From Lentilactobacillus sp. Marseille-Q4993 (GTDB lineage: Bacteria; Bacillota; Bacilli; Lactobacillales; Lactobacillaceae), in assembly GCF_951230165.1 (NCBI RefSeq), contig NZ_CATNVB010000007.1, positions 1-64,000 on the forward strand: DNA of 64,000 bases, given 5' to 3'. The notes beneath the pieces are model-generated. The model was not told where the DNA came from. It was given only the letters and a program-made list of their open reading frames with translations, and did not search any database. How positions within the stretch are numbered: position 1 is the stretch's first letter; every line of letters starts with the position of its first letter. Below are positions 15,051-23,858 of the stretch, one piece after another. The position numbers and the translations under genes were made by a program.

Positions 15051-16025
15051 TTAAGATACTGCGTTATTTACAAATTCAACTAAGTCCGAGCCCTTTTTAC
15101 CGTCGCTTAGGCCAACAAGTAATTTGATTCTAGCCTTCTGGCCATTCAGCCCTTTACATAGAATCAAGCCCATCTTTTTAAGCTCGATACCACCACCATC
15201 ATAGTCATAGATATCTTGAGCCACACCATTGTAACATCTTGACACCAAAACGATAGGAACTTGATTATCTAGCAACCGTTGAACTGCTGGTAACGTTTCT
15301 GGTGGCAGGTTTCCAGCCCCAAGGCCCTCAATAACTAAGCCCCTAGTCGTACCATCATTGATTGCATCAAATAGTGTTCCATCCATTCCAGCGTATGCTT
15401 TCAATAAGTATACATTATCAAGAACGGAATCAATGTCACAAACTTCGGTTTCAATCAGCTCTTGGAAGTAGTTCGCACTCTTCTGGGTCACGATTCCAAT
15501 TGGGCCAAACGTAGGAGTTCTGAACGTTGCTACGTTTGTTGTATGAGTTTTGGTAACGTAACGGGCAGTATGAATCTCATCATTCATCACGACCAAGACA
15601 CCCTTACCGTATGATGCATCAGCTGCCGCTACTCGAATCGCACTTTGAAAATTGTATAATCCATCCGAACCAATTTCGTTAGATGAACGCATTGCACCCG
15701 TCAAGACGACAGGAATCGTTGCTGGGAGAGTCAAATCTAGAAAATAGGCCGTTTCTTCAAGGGTATCTGTTCCATGAGTGATAACCACCCCATCAACTCC
15801 ATCAGCAATTGCCTGCTTGATTCGTTGCTTGATCTGCAACATAACCCTTGGCGTCACATGAGGCGAAGGCAAGTTGAACATTTCGTCAGTAATCAAGTTG
15901 ATTTCACCGTTCAAAATAACTTCTTGTTCTGCAATTGGATTTTCGTCGTTTTGGACAACCTCACCGTTCTCGTTTTGAGACATTGAAATCGTCCCACCTG
16001 TATGGATAGCTAAAATAGTTTTCAT
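15051..16025 (-). CDS. L-asparaginase, type I
   Basis: A 324-residue asparaginase hydrolysing L-asparagine to aspartate and ammonia. Both catalytic signatures are present: HTGGTIS at residues 8-14 with the nucleophilic Thr, and ITHGTDTLEET near residue 85-95 with Thr-Asp, followed by conserved GAMR. There is no signal peptide, so it is cytoplasmic. The length matches bacterial type I enzymes. AGGAGA precedes the ATG. It is the first gene of a four-gene minus-strand operon whose other members are of unknown function. The aspartate product could feed the lysine pathway, but that link is inference. Confidence 0.93.
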   Translation of the reverse strand: MKTILAIHTGGTISMSQNENGEVVQNDENPIAEQEVILNGEINLITDEMFNLPSPHVTPRVMLQIKQRIKQAIADGVDGVVITHGTDTLEETAYFLDLTLPATIPVVLTGAMRSSNEIGSDGLYNFQSAIRVAAADASYGKGVLVVMNDEIHTARYVTKTHTTNVATFRTPTFGPIGIVTQKSANYFQELIETEVCDIDSVLDNVYLLKAYAGMDGTLFDAINDGTTRGLVIEGLGAGNLPPETLPAVQRLLDNQVPIVLVSRCYNGVAQDIYDYDGGGIELKKMGLILCKGLNGQKARIKLLVGLSDGKKGSDLVEFVNNAVS

Positions 16026-16110
16026 TGCTTAATCTCTCCTACCTGTTAATCTATACTATTGTACCGTAAAATATAGGTAATAAACTTAAAACTTTTAAGA
16101 GGCAGATAAC

Positions 16111-16482
16111 ATGACCGACCAAGATAGATACTACCAACCTTCCAACTCAAAGGATGCCATGCGACAGATTGAAAAACTGTTCAATCAGTACAAGGATGCC
16201 CCACTCACCCAGGAGCTGGTCGACTACAATCAAAATCTAATTAATCGTTTAAACGACGATATTTTAACCGCAGCTAAACAGGAAGGAATTCCTGAACGAA
16301 TCGCTTCCGTAAATTCAATGGTAACCGTAATGCAAAAATGGGTTCAAATGCGACTCGCCGGCAAACCATTCGGTGGCAGAATGGAACACTTCGACTACGT
16401 ATCCGATGAAGCCAAGTCAAAATTTAAACGAAAAGTTCAAAAAATCAAGGGTTCAAGCAACCATCGCTCATCTCGCCATTAG
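16111..16482 (+). CDS. Uncharacterised small soluble protein
   Basis: A 123-residue hydrophilic, mostly helical protein (KDAMRQIEKLFNQYKDAP, then ELVDYNQNLINRLNDDILTA) with a basic C-terminal tail (KFKRKVQKIKGSSNHRSSRH). AGAGGCAG precedes the ATG. It stands between the divergent asparaginase operon and potA, with 51 bases to potA, so read-through into the pot operon is possible. I do not recognise a family. Confidence 0.7.
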   Translation: MTDQDRYYQPSNSKDAMRQIEKLFNQYKDAPLTQELVDYNQNLINRLNDDILTAAKQEGIPERIASVNSMVTVMQKWVQMRLAGKPFGGRMEHFDYVSDEAKSKFKRKVQKIKGSSNHRSSRH

Positions 16483-16533
16483 CATAAGTATTGTATAATT
16501 TAGAGTAATAAGTACGTGTAGGAGGAATAACGA

Positions 16534-17622
16534 TTGGAAAAAGCAATTGTGGAATTAAAAGGAGTCTCCAAGGTTTATGATGATGGCTTCGTTGCTTTAA
16601 AAGATATCGATCTTAAATTAAATCAGGGTGAATTTTACACCCTTCTTGGCCCATCAGGCTCCGGTAAAACAACTATATTAAGGGCAATTGCTGGGTTTAC
16701 CGACGTTAGTTCCGGTGAAGTGCTATTTGATGGCAAAAGAATCAACTCAATTCCAGCCAACAAACGCCAGCTTAACACCGTTTTTCAGGACTACGCCCTC
16801 TTCCCAAATATGAACGTGTTTGAAAATGTGGCGTTTGGTCTTGTTGTGTCTAAAACCCCAAAGGACGAAATTAAGCAACGAGTTGCTGACGCCCTCAAAT
16901 TAGTGCAACTTGAAAAGTATGCCAACCGGGAAATCACTGAACTTTCTGGTGGTCAGCAACAACGAATCGCTATTGCCCGAGCAGTTGTGAACCAACCAAA
17001 GGTGCTACTTCTTGATGAACCTCTTTCTGCATTGGACGCCAAACTGCGAAAGGACATGCAGTACGAGCTGCGTGATCTCCAGCAGCGTTTAGGAATTACA
17101 TTCCTATTCGTTACCCATGATCAAGAAGAAGCGCTCGCCATGTCAGACGAGATTTTCGTAATGAACGACGGTGAGATCCTCCAAAAGGGAACCCCTGTTG
17201 ATATTTACGACGAGCCAATTAACCACTTCGTTGCTAACTTTATTGGTGAAAGCAACATCATCCCCGGTAAGATGATTGAAGATTACAAAGTTGAGTTTCT
17301 CGGTCACCAGTTTGAAAGTGCCGATGCTGGAATGCGTCCCAACGAACCAGTTGAAGTCGTCATTCGCCCAGAAGACCTAGTAATCACTTCCCCAGAAAAC
17401 GGAAAACTCCAGGTCAAGGTCAGTGATCAATTGTTCCGTGGTGACTACTACGAAATTTTGGCGTACGATTCCGACGGTAATGAATGGCTGATTCATTCAA
17501 CTAACGCAACGGAAGACGATAAAATCGTTGGCTTGAGTTTTGGGCCTCATGATATGCACGTTATGCGTTACCACGAGTCAGAAGAAAACTTCAATGAACG
17601 ACTAGATAGTTACGAAGATTAG
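16534..17622 (+). CDS. potA: Spermidine/putrescine ABC transporter ATPase
   Basis: A 362-residue PotA. Walker [10 protein letters not shown], signature LSGGQQQR, Walker [14 protein letters not shown]-loop FVTHD, and a C-terminal TOBE regulatory domain from about residue 235 (IRPEDLVI). The start is TTG with GGAGGA nine bases upstream. It is the first gene of potABCD, with 11 bases to potB. By family knowledge it powers polyamine import. Confidence 0.95.
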   Translation: MEKAIVELKGVSKVYDDGFVALKDIDLKLNQGEFYTLLGPSGSGKTTILRAIAGFTDVSSGEVLFDGKRINSIPANKRQLNTVFQDYALFPNMNVFENVAFGLVVSKTPKDEIKQRVADALKLVQLEKYANREITELSGGQQQRIAIARAVVNQPKVLLLDEPLSALDAKLRKDMQYELRDLQQRLGITFLFVTHDQEEALAMSDEIFVMNDGEILQKGTPVDIYDEPINHFVANFIGESNIIPGKMIEDYKVEFLGHQFESADAGMRPNEPVEVVIRPEDLVITSPENGKLQVKVSDQLFRGDYYEILAYDSDGNEWLIHSTNATEDDKIVGLSFGPHDMHVMRYHESEENFNERLDSYED

Positions 17623-17633
17623 GAGGGCTGATA

Positions 17634-18455
17634 ATGAACAAAGGAACAAAGGCCATCTTCATGACGCCGTACATCCTCTGGCTGGGTTTATTCGTAATTG
17701 CTCCAGTTGGACTGATTTTCTATTATTCTTTTTTTAACGTTCAGGGTCAGTTTACCCTCGATAATTACCGCAACTTTTTCGCATCAGGAACCTACCTGGC
17801 AATGACCGCCAACTCCGTGCTCTATGCTTTTTTGATTACCCTGATTGCCCTACTGATTAGCTACCCAATGGCTTACTACATAAGTAAACTTAAGCATCGT
17901 GATTTGTGGATTCTTCTGGTTATCCTGCCAACGTGGATCAACTTGTTGCTCAAAGCATACGCCTTTATCGGGCTACTTAGTCGCGACGGTCTGGTGAACA
18001 ACCTATCCCAATTTTTCGGGCTAGGCGTTCATCACATGTTATTCACCAACGCCAGTTTCATTCTGGTAGCTGCGTATATTCAAATTCCGTTCATGATTTT
18101 GCCAATCTACAATTCACTGGTCGACATCAACGGGTCATTCATTCGAGCAAGTCATGATTTAGGGGCGACTACTTACCAGACATTCACTAAAATCATTCTC
18201 CCTCTCACCAAACCAGGAATTCAATCGGGAGTGCAAATCGTCTTTATTCCATCGTTATCACTCTTCATGCTTTCACGTTTGATTGGTGGAAATAAGATTA
18301 TTACCCTTGGTACTGCGGTTGAGGAACACTTCTTAACCACAATGAACTGGGGAATGGGGTCAACGATTGGGGTCGTCTTAATCATCTCAATGGTTATCGT
18401 TATGTTATTGACCAACACAAAGAAGAAGAAACGGGGGCAGCTAAATGCAAAGTAA
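17634..18455 (+). CDS. potB: Spermidine/putrescine ABC transporter permease
   Basis: A 273-residue permease with six TM segments and the EAA-type loop (ASHDLGATTYQTFTKIILP, about residue 180-198) that contacts PotA. GGAGGG lies upstream of the ATG. Its end overlaps the start of potC by 11 bases. Confidence 0.94.
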   Translation: MNKGTKAIFMTPYILWLGLFVIAPVGLIFYYSFFNVQGQFTLDNYRNFFASGTYLAMTANSVLYAFLITLIALLISYPMAYYISKLKHRDLWILLVILPTWINLLLKAYAFIGLLSRDGLVNNLSQFFGLGVHHMLFTNASFILVAAYIQIPFMILPIYNSLVDINGSFIRASHDLGATTYQTFTKIILPLTKPGIQSGVQIVFIPSLSLFMLSRLIGGNKIITLGTAVEEHFLTTMNWGMGSTIGVVLIISMVIVMLLTNTKKKKRGQLNAK

Positions 18456-19263
18456 AGCGTCAAAATTTGGTAAATTCTACCTCATTTTTATCTTTTTGCT
18501 GCTATACATTCCAATTGCCTACCTAATTATTTACTCTTTCTCAAAGGGCACCACAATGGCGAACTTTCACGGGTTCACCCTTAAACATTATCAAGACCTG
18601 TTCGCTGACAAACGGATGCTAGCAATTTTTCTCAACACGATATTAATTGCCTTACTATCATCATTAATTTCAACGATTATTGGAACTATCGGAGCATTTG
18701 CGGTTCATAACGCTCGCAAGCGACACACTAAGCAAACCCTGCTGTCATTAAACAGCATCCTGCTGGTATCACCAGACGTTATCATTGGTGCTAGTTTCCT
18801 GATTTTCTTCACGTCACTAAGTGTTCCGTTAGGCTTCTGGTCAGTTCTGTTGAGCCACATTGCGTTTGAAATTCCAATCGTGCTCCTCATGGTCCTGCCC
18901 CGCCTCAACGAAATGAGTCCATCGCTGATAAACGCCGCGTTAGACCTGGGAGCAACGCCATCCCAGATCCTGTCACAAATCATTATTCCCTATATTCAAC
19001 CCGGAATCATTGCTGGTTTCTTCATGGCAATCACCTACTCACTCGACGACTTTGCCGTTACCTTCTTTGTTACCGGAAATGGCTTTACCACCCTATCAGT
19101 GGAAATTTATTCCAGGGCTCGGCAAGGAATCGACCTGGAAATCAACGCCCTGTCTGGCATCATGTTCATCTTCTCGCTCATCCTTGTTTTGGTGTACTAC
19201 TTCATTGAAAGCCACAATGTTTCTAAGGGTCGCAAGAAGAACAGACTGGAGGCGGTTGAATAA
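18445..19263 (+). CDS. potC: Spermidine/putrescine ABC transporter permease
   Basis: A 272-residue permease with six TM segments and the EAA loop ALDLGATPSQILSQIIIP (about residue 172). The conserved YSLDDFAVTFFVTG in the fifth TM region is typical of PotC. It overlaps potB by 11 bases and potD by one base (TAATG). Confidence 0.94.
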   Translation: MQSKASKFGKFYLIFIFLLLYIPIAYLIIYSFSKGTTMANFHGFTLKHYQDLFADKRMLAIFLNTILIALLSSLISTIIGTIGAFAVHNARKRHTKQTLLSLNSILLVSPDVIIGASFLIFFTSLSVPLGFWSVLLSHIAFEIPIVLLMVLPRLNEMSPSLINAALDLGATPSQILSQIIIPYIQPGIIAGFFMAITYSLDDFAVTFFVTGNGFTTLSVEIYSRARQGIDLEINALSGIMFIFSLILVLVYYFIESHNVSKGRKKNRLEAVE

Positions 19264-20333
19264 TGAAACGCCTACTGATTGCAATAACATCACTATTAAT
19301 AATTTGCGCTGGTCTTGCCTTTGGTAGTAATGAACTTCAGAAAACTACCGGTGACACCGGCTCTAAAGTGCTTAACCTTTACAACTGGGGTGACTACATT
19401 GACCCTTCATTGATTACCAAGTTTCAAAAGGAAACCGGCTACCACGTCAACGTTGAAACCTTCGATAGTAACGAAGCGATGTACACCAAAATCAAGCAAG
19501 GCGGAACCAACTATGATTTAACGGTTCCTAGTGATTACATGGTTCAAAAAATGAAGCAAGATAAATTATTGATTCCGCTAGATAAGAGTCAGCTAACTGG
19601 CATCAGCAATTATGGTCAGGATTACATGAACAAGACTTTTGATCCTGGCAATAAGTACTCACTACCCTATTTCTGGGGCACCCTTGGAATTATTTACAAT
19701 GATAAGTACATCAAGAAGGGATCCATCGCCCACTGGAATCAACTGTGGGACAAAAAGTACAAGAACCGAATCATGCTGATCGACTCTGCTCGTGACATTA
19801 TGGGACTTTCGTTGATTTCAATGGGCAAATCCGTTAATACTACGAATACCGCAGACCTTAAGGCCGCTAAACGAAAGCTCGATAAACTGGCACCAAACGT
19901 TAAAGCAGTTGTCGCTGACGAAATTAAAATGTACATGGCCGAAGGTGAGGCTCCCCTTGCCGTAGATTGGTCAGGTGAAGCAGCGGAGATGATGTCACAA
20001 AATAGCCACCTCCACTACGTTGTGCCCACTGAAGGTAGCAATATGTGGTTTGATAATTTGGTCATCCCCAAGACAGCCAAACACTTCACAGCAATCTACA
20101 AGTTCCTTAATTTTATGTCTGAACCAGAAAATGCCGCTAAGAACGCTGAGTATATAGGTTATTCAACCCCAAATACCAAAGCGTTCAAGTTGCTACCTAA
20201 ACAGATTCAAACGGATAAGCAATTCTATCCAGACCAACAGGTAATCGACCGCCTGCAGGTTTACAAGAACCTAAGTCAGCAAAAAGTTGAGCAGTACAAC
20301 GATTTGTACCTTGAGTTCAAAATGAAACACTGA
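19263..20333 (+). CDS. potD: Spermidine/putrescine-binding protein
   Basis: A 356-residue extracellular solute-binding protein: VLNLYNWGDYIDPSL near residue 35, then DLTVPSDYMV, and the polyamine-pocket region APLAVDWSGEAAEM. The N-terminus is a hydrophobic signal segment with one Cys (LLIICAG). The -1 residue is Ile and not Gly/Ala/Ser, so the lipobox is poor and the protein may be held by an uncleaved signal anchor. It is the last gene of potABCD. A weak hairpin with a T-rich tail follows at about 20331-20362. Confidence 0.94.
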   Translation: MKRLLIAITSLLIICAGLAFGSNELQKTTGDTGSKVLNLYNWGDYIDPSLITKFQKETGYHVNVETFDSNEAMYTKIKQGGTNYDLTVPSDYMVQKMKQDKLLIPLDKSQLTGISNYGQDYMNKTFDPGNKYSLPYFWGTLGIIYNDKYIKKGSIAHWNQLWDKKYKNRIMLIDSARDIMGLSLISMGKSVNTTNTADLKAAKRKLDKLAPNVKAVVADEIKMYMAEGEAPLAVDWSGEAAEMMSQNSHLHYVVPTEGSNMWFDNLVIPKTAKHFTAIYKFLNFMSEPENAAKNAEYIGYSTPNTKAFKLLPKQIQTDKQFYPDQQVIDRLQVYKNLSQQKVEQYNDLYLEFKMKH

Positions 20334-20382
20334 TTAGTCAAACGGGCTAATTTGTTTTAAACTAATACATGAGGTGATTTTA

Positions 20383-20715
20383 ATGGCAAAGCAAAACCGG
20401 CGACGTGATGTTATCATTGATATGAATGAATTTCTGATCACATATGCTGCAACGATTTTAAACCCAGCTGACAATATCTCAGCTGACCTGTACAACGTAG
20501 CAAAACAAGATTACACCAAGATTGACGACCTACTTAAAGACAATGGATATGGTCGTAAGAACAAGTTCTACAACATTGGCGTGGGCTTCTTAAGAAACTC
20601 AACTCCAGGAATCTCAGATGATGATTTAGCTACTGAGGCTGATAAATTGGCTAAGGAAGCAATTGATTACATGGGCAAGAATGAGCAGTTCTTTGAAACT
20701 TGGAGAACCGACTAG
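20383..20715 (+). CDS. Uncharacterised soluble protein
   Basis: A 110-residue mostly helical protein (MAKQNRRRDVIIDMNEFL, then NPADNISADLYNVAKQDYTKIDDLL, later GRKNKFYNIGVGFLRNSTPG). GAGGTGA precedes the ATG at 20383; the GTG-free upstream extension to 20374 has no binding site. It is a monocistronic gene between potD and a terminator. I do not recognise a domain. Confidence 0.75.
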   Translation: MAKQNRRRDVIIDMNEFLITYAATILNPADNISADLYNVAKQDYTKIDDLLKDNGYGRKNKFYNIGVGFLRNSTPGISDDDLATEADKLAKEAIDYMGKNEQFFETWRTD

Positions 20716-20728
20716 AACTTAACTCAAG

Positions 20729-20767
20729 ACCTACCGAGCTGAAAGGCTGGGTGGTGTTTTTATTTTT
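20729..20767 (+). terminator. Terminator after the 110-residue protein gene
   Basis: An imperfect stem (ACCTACCGAGC with GGCTGGGTGGT, two internal mismatches) is followed by GTTTTTATTTTT. Confidence 0.65.
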
Positions 20768-20939
20768 GGTCTGCTAAATACCGCTTCTTTATTTCGTCGA
20801 TCTATATTAAAGAAATATTCTATAGTTAAGCACGATATAGTCACACTTGTATAATACAGTAATATTAATAACAAATATCGACATAGTTTTTATTAACCTA
20901 TGTTGTTATTTATAAATTTTAGTATTGAAGGAGATTAGA

Positions 20940-21299
20940 ATGAATTGTTCTAACCGTTTAATTTTTCAGTCAAGTGTAACATTGTTAACCATAGGGGGCG
21001 TGGCTACATCATCAGTTGTAGAAGTCGTTCATGCAGATAATAATTCGGCAATGTCTACGGATAAACAATCTGTATTATCAGATAATAATAGTATTAACGA
21101 TGATAACAACATCGATCAGGAGATTGATAAAGAAATTCAAGTTAGGCAAATCTCCGTAGAGAAGCAGACTATTGCACGGGAACAAATGAAGGAATTCTTC
21201 AATCCAGACCACTCACATTATATGGATTCAACTTCATTGACTGCTTGGGGTAATCCTAATGATAAAAAGCCAAGCAATGGCTATATAGAAAGGGCGTGA
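20940..21299 (+). CDS. Small secreted protein, unknown
   Basis: A 119-residue protein. The signal peptide (MNCSNRLIFQSSVTLLTIGG... with a cleavage-like VVHA at about residue 33) is followed by a low-complexity Asn/Asp/Ser-rich linker (35-65), a short helix (about 70-92), and the end HYMDSTSLTAWGNP...GYIERA. AAGGAG lies seven bases before the ATG at 20940. The gene is AT-rich and ends in TGATG, which starts the next gene. It may be an exported peptide or the stub of a larger wall protein; no LPXTG or choline-binding repeat is left to decide. Confidence 0.7.
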   Translation: MNCSNRLIFQSSVTLLTIGGVATSSVVEVVHADNNSAMSTDKQSVLSDNNSINDDNNIDQEIDKEIQVRQISVEKQTIAREQMKEFFNPDHSHYMDSTSLTAWGNPNDKKPSNGYIERA

Positions 21300-21478
21300 T
21301 GGTAATGCGTTTTGGCTATATTTTAATTATAATAGCATCCTGTATCATAATGTTTGCCATTGACTATAATGGGTGGTTCGATTTCCAACCTTTATTAGCG
21401 CTGATATGGTGCAGTTTTCTGGCAATTATTGCATTTTCCACTTACCAGATTCTTTCCCATAAAAATAACCAACATTGA
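21299..21478 (+). CDS. Small two-TM membrane protein
   Basis: A 59-residue protein with two TM segments (about residues 4-21 and 29-51), joined by DYNGWFDFQP and ending in a short polar tail. It starts in the stop codon of the secreted-protein gene (TGATG), with AAAGGG upstream, so translation is coupled. Coupled small secreted plus small membrane proteins can be peptide/immunity pairs, but no motif proves this here. The function is unknown. Confidence 0.6.
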   Translation: MVMRFGYILIIIASCIIMFAIDYNGWFDFQPLLALIWCSFLAIIAFSTYQILSHKNNQH

Positions 21479-22172
21479 AAAATATGTATTTGGGTCAATG
21501 TAACATCTGCCGGATCATCAAACCAAGTGCAACACTTTATCAAGTAGAACCTCTTTTCATACTTATCGCGGTGTTTCTTAGAAAATACTCTCTAAGGTCT
21601 GACCAACAGACAGTAACACCTAATTCATCCCTAATTGTAGCTAGGTTTAATAACCCTACGCCATGATAAGTTGTTAGAGAATGAACGAATTCATTCGGAT
21701 TTTCATTGAGCCCAAGTAAAGATACAGGGTCACGAAAATTCAATATGAACTAAGTAATGAGCTCAAAACCACTATAGCGACGTTGCAGTCCCCATTCTCT
21801 CGAAAAACCTATTTCATTTATTGACTACAATTCAGTGATTATGCTTACAATGATTTAAAGAAAAAGTACCAAATCAATTCAACTTGGCCAATTCTTGAAT
21901 AGATAAGTATCGTTAAAGCAAACGACATAGTAGCACTTAGATGTAGTTAAGATTCAACTATTACTAAACACTCATAAAAAATAGAGATCATCTTGAACAT
22001 TAAGCTCAACAAAAATGGTTACCCGTACCCCCACTTGCAATTATAATTATTTCCGTATGTTAATTTTTGCAGAGACTGCTCTTGATTCCCGTTACTTCTG
22101 TTGAAAATTACAGACTACTTATTTTCATTGATTTTAAAAGTTCAAATGCACAAACCCACCTTAATTTCAAGA
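21479..22172. other. AT-rich gap without a convincing gene
   Basis: About 690 bases. The only longer open frame (21540-21743, minus strand) begins with TTG, has no ribosome binding site and matches nothing I know. No terminator, repeat copy or RNA gene is recognisable. It may be decayed coding sequence. Confidence 0.5.
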
Positions 22173-22201
22173 TTGAAGATACAAACGCTCGTTCGTATAA
22201 T
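22173..22201 (+). promoter_or_regulatory. Promoter with LexA-like (SOS) box
   Basis: -35 TTGAAG (22173-22178) and -10 TATAAT (22196-22201) are exactly 17 bases apart. The spacer holds CAAAC-GCTC-GTTCG (22182-22195), which matches the Gram-positive LexA/DinR box CGAAC-N4-GTTCG at nine of ten positions. A LexA dimer there would block the promoter. Confidence 0.7.
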
Positions 22202-22228
22202 TGAATATACGAACTGGAGGTCTTGAAC

Positions 22229-22462
22229 ATGGAACAAATTCAATCATTAGAAAATATCGCTGCTGGTTACATGAAGAAAGGCAAAATCGTTGAGGTCAAA
22301 GTCAACGACTCGCTGAGACGGACGGGGCACCGTCAGGACTGGATTGGTAGCATCACCGGAATCAGTGGCCAAGCAATTACGCTGACGAATTTTTTCAATC
22401 ATTCTTCCAAAATTAGTTTTAAAAACATTAATGATATTGTGACGATTACTAAGGTGAAGTAA
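22229..22462 (+). CDS. Small SOS-type protein (YolD-like)
   Basis: A 77-residue protein. A short N-terminal helix (EQIQSLENIAAGYM) is followed by an SH3-like beta barrel pattern: GKIVEVKVND, DWIGSITGISGQAITLTN, KISFKNINDIVTI. This resembles the barrel of YolD-like proteins, which in Firmicutes accompany Y-family polymerases and are damage-induced (family knowledge). GGAGG precedes the ATG at 22229. The LexA-like box in the promoter supports an SOS role. No umuC/dinB gene is adjacent. The family call is tentative. Confidence 0.65.
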   Translation: MEQIQSLENIAAGYMKKGKIVEVKVNDSLRRTGHRQDWIGSITGISGQAITLTNFFNHSSKISFKNINDIVTITKVK

Positions 22463-22477
22463 TCATCATATATACAA

Positions 22478-22525
22478 AGCGAGGAACTGAAAGCAATTGT
22501 GGGCTTTCAATTCCCCGCTTTTTCT
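22478..22525 (+). terminator. Terminator of the SOS-type small gene
   Basis: An imperfect stem AGCGAGGAA-GAAAGC with GCTTTC-TTCCCCGCT is followed by TTTTTCT, 15 bases past the stop. Confidence 0.8.
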
Positions 22526-22786
22526 GTCTCACCGCCCTTCACCAATCACCTGCGTATTTACCCATATTCCTGGTCAACTTCCCTCACAAGCATATTTATT
22601 GCCCAAATTTGGTCCATTTCGTTACCATGTTGGTACAAAATCATTTAAGCCGCGCTTAAGTTGAGTTTGATAACTTACTATATAACAGCAAAGAGCATAT
22701 TGCTTAACAAGCTGGTTAATTTGACTAAAATAACTAATGGACTGTTTTAGAGAGAAATAAACAAATGGTAAGGTGATAGAGGAAAA

Positions 22787-23788
22787 ATGTTTAAAAAGAG
22801 AATTGAATGGATTGACGTTGCCAAAGCAATCGGAATCATTGCTGTCGTTATTGGTCATGCACTACCGAGTGGCAACACTACTCAAATTATCTACTGGTGG
22901 CACATGCCCCTATTTTTCATCATTAGTGGTTTCTTTTTGAAACCCATCAAACTAAACCAAATTAAATCCTTCTTCAATCGAAGAATCAAGAAGGATCTCC
23001 TAGTCTATTTCGGAGCAGGAGCAATCTTAATCGCCCTCTTCGGGTTGGTAAACGGCAAACCAGTTAATTACTTACTGGATTATCTGCCTAATCTACTATG
23101 GGGTGGCCGGACACTTAACAATTACACCACCGCATTTTGGTTCGTGAACGTTTACCTGATCTCAATTACGTTTGTCACTTTCTTGGTTTCAGCAATCAAA
23201 AGCCGTTGGCAACAACTCATCATAGTAGGAACTATGTTCATAATTGGATGTTCATACGACCACGTAAGTCTCCAAATCAATGGCTATAATATGTTACCTT
23301 GGAACGTTGATATTGCCTTAATTACAGTATTATTTACTTACTTAGGCTACCTATTCATGCATACCAATTGGGAATGGCTAAAAAAGCCAATCGTTATTGC
23401 TAGCTTAACGATAGCTAGTATCAGTCTCATTGTAATGAAATTAAATGGTATCTTTGCCTTTAAGATGTCCCTAAAATCACACATGATCCACTCATCTTTA
23501 CCAAACGTGGTGATGATGGCTACGATTCCCCTGATTTTATCGTTCACTGTTTTTGCCTGGTCTTACCTGATTACTAAGTTTCAAGATAGTTTGGCCCTTC
23601 AATTTATTGGTCAGCACACGATGATCATTATGTTTCTCCATCGGGCAATTCTCGACTTGTGCGGAATGGCAGGCATCCACAACTTAACAGTGAAGATTGG
23701 CTTTGCGTTAATAATTCCACTGATGTTAGCGGTTATTGAGTTTCCTCGTAACCAGCGAGCACTCTATCTATCGCCAAGTAGAATTTAA
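22787..23788 (+). CDS. Acyltransferase family 3 membrane protein
   Basis: A 333-residue integral membrane O-acyltransferase. The N-terminal EWIDVAKAIGIIAVVIGH carries the conserved histidine, with WWHMPLFFIISGFFL after it. There are about ten TM segments and a late H-containing motif (FIGQHTMIIMFLHR). AGAGGA precedes the ATG. Members add acetyl or other acyl groups to wall polymers or exopolysaccharide. The acceptor here is unknown and the gene is monocistronic. The 320 bases before it hold a terminator and no gene. Confidence 0.9.
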   Translation: MFKKRIEWIDVAKAIGIIAVVIGHALPSGNTTQIIYWWHMPLFFIISGFFLKPIKLNQIKSFFNRRIKKDLLVYFGAGAILIALFGLVNGKPVNYLLDYLPNLLWGGRTLNNYTTAFWFVNVYLISITFVTFLVSAIKSRWQQLIIVGTMFIIGCSYDHVSLQINGYNMLPWNVDIALITVLFTYLGYLFMHTNWEWLKKPIVIASLTIASISLIVMKLNGIFAFKMSLKSHMIHSSLPNVVMMATIPLILSFTVFAWSYLITKFQDSLALQFIGQHTMIIMFLHRAILDLCGMAGIHNLTVKIGFALIIPLMLAVIEFPRNQRALYLSPSRI

Positions 23789-23805
23789 AATCAACAATTG
23801 AACTC

Positions 23806-23852
23806 AAAAAAAGGTTCCCGATAGCATTCATGCTATCGAGAGCCTTTTTAAA
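23806..23852. terminator. Bidirectional terminator between acyltransferase and P-type ATPase
   Basis: A central perfect stem CGATAGC/GCTATCG is extended by GG...CC pairs and flanked by A- and T-runs on both sides. It serves the two convergent genes. Confidence 0.88.
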
Positions 23853-23858
23853 ATTAAA

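Noticed and set aside
21540-21743. Open frame of 67 codons on the minus strand (TTYHGVGLLNLATIRDELG region)
   Set aside because: TTG start without a binding site and no family match; it could be a remnant of a decayed gene but is not supported enough to list as a CDS or pseudogene.
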